Positions 23,459 through 24,644 of a stretch of 24,644 bases of DNA are shown here, piece after piece. The stretch's first letter is position 1. Each line of letters starts with the position of its first letter. The position numbers and the translations under genes are program-made. The notes beneath the pieces were generated by a model. That model worked only from the letters and a program-made list of their open reading frames with translations. It had not been told where the DNA came from and ran no database searches. Origin of the DNA: an uncultured Bacteroidota bacterium (GTDB lineage Bacteria; Bacteroidota; Bacteroidia; Chitinophagales; Chitinophagaceae); the NCBI GenBank assembly GCA_903912405.1, contig CAIWHF010000253.1, forward strand, positions 1 through 24,644. The letters are read 5' to 3'.

Positions 23459-23470
23459 AGTTCTTTAAAA
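23459..23470 (+). promoter_or_regulatory. boxA-like sequence in the rpsJ-rplC spacer
   Basis: The 12-mer AGTTCTTTAAAA resembles the boxA consensus core TCTTTAA bound by NusB-NusE (S10). It lies 16 nt after the rpsJ stop codon. boxA sites are normally found in rRNA leaders and some ribosomal operons. The match is short, so the call is tentative. Confidence 0.35.
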
Positions 23471-23493
23471 AATTGAATGACAACAGTCAAACC

Positions 23494-23528
23494 TAAGCCC
23501 TCCCAAAGGTTATTAGGCTCTTGGCTTA
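23494..23528 (+). other. Possible stem-loop in the rpsJ-rplC spacer
   Basis: TAAGCC (23494-23499) can pair with GGCTTA (23523-23528). An alternative, shorter stem pairs CCTAA (23492-23496) with TTAGG (23513-23517); the two overlap and could not form together. No T-run follows, so it is not a terminator. It ends 11 nt before the rplC ATG and may affect rplC translation. Confidence 0.3.
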
Positions 23529-23539
23529 AATAATATAAA

Positions 23540-24157
23540 ATGAAAGGTATAATTGGTAAAAAAATCGGAATGACCAGTGTATTCGAGCCTAATGGAAAGC
23601 AAACTGCTGTAACCATTATTGAGGCTGGTCCTTGTGTTGTTTTGCAAAAAAAATCTGTAGATACCGACGGATATGATGCTTTACAAATTGGCTTCGGAGA
23701 GGCTAAAGAAAAAAACACGCCAAAAGCTTTGTTGAATCACTTCGCAAAAGCAAACGCAACACCTAAAGCTGTTGTAAAAGAATTACGTAATTGTTCAATC
23801 GATAAACAAGTAGGGGAGTCACTAACTTGTGAGATTTTCACTGAAGGAGAAAAAGTCAACGTAGTTGGTATCTCTAAAGGTAAAGGTTTCCAAGGTGTGG
23901 TAAAACGTCACGGATTTAGTGGGGTTGGTGAGGCGTCTCATGGTCAACATGATCGTCAACGCGCTCCAGGTTCTATCGGTGGTTCGTCTTACCCTAGTCG
24001 TGTATTCAAAGGTATGCGTATGGCAGGCCGTATGGGTGGCGATCAGGTGAAAGTGAAAGCACTACGTGTAGTAAAAGTGTTCGCGGACAAGAACTATATA
24101 TTAGTTACAGGTTCAGTTCCAGGTCATAATGGTTCTATTGTTTTAATTCAGAATTAA
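23540..24157 (+). CDS. rplC: 50S ribosomal protein L3
   Basis: L3 is an early-assembly protein of the large subunit near the peptidyl-transferase centre. The 205-residue product begins MKGIIGKKIGMTSVFEPNG, has KGKGFQGVVKRHGFSGVGEA near residue 115, and carries the family signature RAPGSIGGSSYPSRVFKGMR with AGRMG after it. The glutamine-bearing GQNQ loop, methylated in E. coli L3, reads GGSS here, so that modification is not expected. Length is normal. It follows rpsJ by 97 bp and precedes rplD by 8 bp, in the standard S10 operon order. The start ATG has only an A-rich sequence upstream, with no Shine-Dalgarno. Confidence 0.97.
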   Translation: MKGIIGKKIGMTSVFEPNGKQTAVTIIEAGPCVVLQKKSVDTDGYDALQIGFGEAKEKNTPKALLNHFAKANATPKAVVKELRNCSIDKQVGESLTCEIFTEGEKVNVVGISKGKGFQGVVKRHGFSGVGEASHGQHDRQRAPGSIGGSSYPSRVFKGMRMAGRMGGDQVKVKALRVVKVFADKNYILVTGSVPGHNGSIVLIQN

Positions 24158-24165
24158 TTTTAGTC

Positions 24166-24644
24166 ATGCAAGTTGACATAGTAAATACAAAAGGTGAAAA
24201 AACAGGTCGCGTAATCGAGTTACCTGAAGATATTTTTAATATCGAGCCAAATACGCATACGATCTATTTAGCAGTTAAGCAATACTTAGCGGCTAAGCGT
24301 TTGGGTACTTCGAAAACCAAAACTCGTGCAGAGGTAAAAGGTTCTTCTAAGAAATTACACAAACAAAAAGGTACAGGTGGATCTCGTAAAGGTAATATCC
24401 GCAATCCTTTGTATAAAGGTGGTGGTGCTATCAATGGTCCTTCTCCAAGAGATTATGCGTTTAAATTAAACCGTAAAGTAAAAGATTTAGCAAAAGTATC
24501 TGCTTTATCTGTTAAAGCTAGAGAAAACAAAGTAGTAGTAGTAGAAGATATTAAATTATCGACTCCTAAAACTAAAGAATTTGCTTCTATCTTAAATAAA
24601 TTACAAGGTGCTAATCGTAAGTCTTTATTAGTATTACCAGAATA
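24166..24644 (+). CDS. rplD: 50S ribosomal protein L4, 3' end cut by the window
   Basis: The frame opens with ATG at 24166 (MQVDIVNTKGEKTGRVIEL) and stays open for 159 codons plus two bases to the window end, so the C-terminus is missing. L4 is a large-subunit protein lining the exit tunnel and, in E. coli, the repressor of its own operon. The extended loop is clear: HKQKGTGGSRKGNIRNPLYK, then GGGAINGPSPRDYAFKLN, followed by VSALSVKARENKVVVVED. It starts 8 bp after the rplC stop, in standard operon order. Confidence 0.95.
   Translation, partial: MQVDIVNTKGEKTGRVIELPEDIFNIEPNTHTIYLAVKQYLAAKRLGTSKTKTRAEVKGSSKKLHKQKGTGGSRKGNIRNPLYKGGGAINGPSPRDYAFKLNRKVKDLAKVSALSVKARENKVVVVEDIKLSTPKTKEFASILNKLQGANRKSLLVLPE

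Overview
This is an AT-rich window from a member of the Bacteroidota, most likely of the Chitinophagales/Chitinophagaceae type; the lineage below phylum is my inference. Four things point there: a secreted protein with a type-B C-terminal domain of the type IX secretion system (T9SS); Bacteroidota promoter elements (TAnnTTTG, once with TTTG exactly 19 bp upstream); no clear Shine-Dalgarno sequences before most genes; and phylum-typical families (DUF4175, Bacteroidota LptE, a paired M16 operon). The content is mostly chromosomal housekeeping. I see no phage, insertion sequence, CRISPR array, tRNA or rRNA, and no gene-free stretch exceeds 300 bp.

Left part (1-6959, nearly all minus strand). A bidirectional terminator (123-159) is followed by mtaB and mltG on the minus strand, each apparently with its own promoter. 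Next is a tight five-gene unit transcribed right to left: miaB, a sigma-54-type AAA+ activator without a sensor domain, an LptE-like lipoprotein, a TPR-like acidic protein and secG. Gaps are 10, -4, 15 and 3 bp. It ends in a hairpin terminator whose T-run is also the likely -7 region of mltG. The unit joins tRNA modification with LPS transport and Sec export.

Middle part (6960-17003). A 777-residue T9SS cargo protein on the plus strand is built from a MAM-like region, a PKD domain and alternating SprB-like and LGxDT modules. After it lies an odd 200-bp intergenic region: ten in-phase 7-bp repeats, a shorter inverted set of the same repeat, a probable dispersed repeat and a terminator. A two-gene M16 peptidase operon follows: an active zinc subunit, then an inactive partner with an extra C-terminal domain. 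Then come a HxpB-like HAD phosphatase, a convergently overlapping EamA transporter, and a MutS2 that lacks its Smr nuclease domain.

Right part (17122-24644). A giant DUF4175 membrane/coiled-coil protein and an unknown two-TM protein on the plus strand meet a TlpA-like thioredoxin-fold lipoprotein on the minus strand. That gene diverges from rarA across fewer than 30 bp. The S10 ribosomal operon then starts from a textbook Bacteroidota promoter: rpsJ, rplC and the 5' part of rplD, cut by the window end. The 97-nt rpsJ-rplC spacer contains a boxA-like sequence and a possible stem-loop, notable because S10 is also the antitermination factor NusE.

I did not find a clearly new multi-gene system. 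The best candidates for follow-up are the heptamer array, the boxA-like rpsJ-rplC spacer, the sensor-less sigma-54 activator inside an envelope operon, and the Smr-less MutS2.
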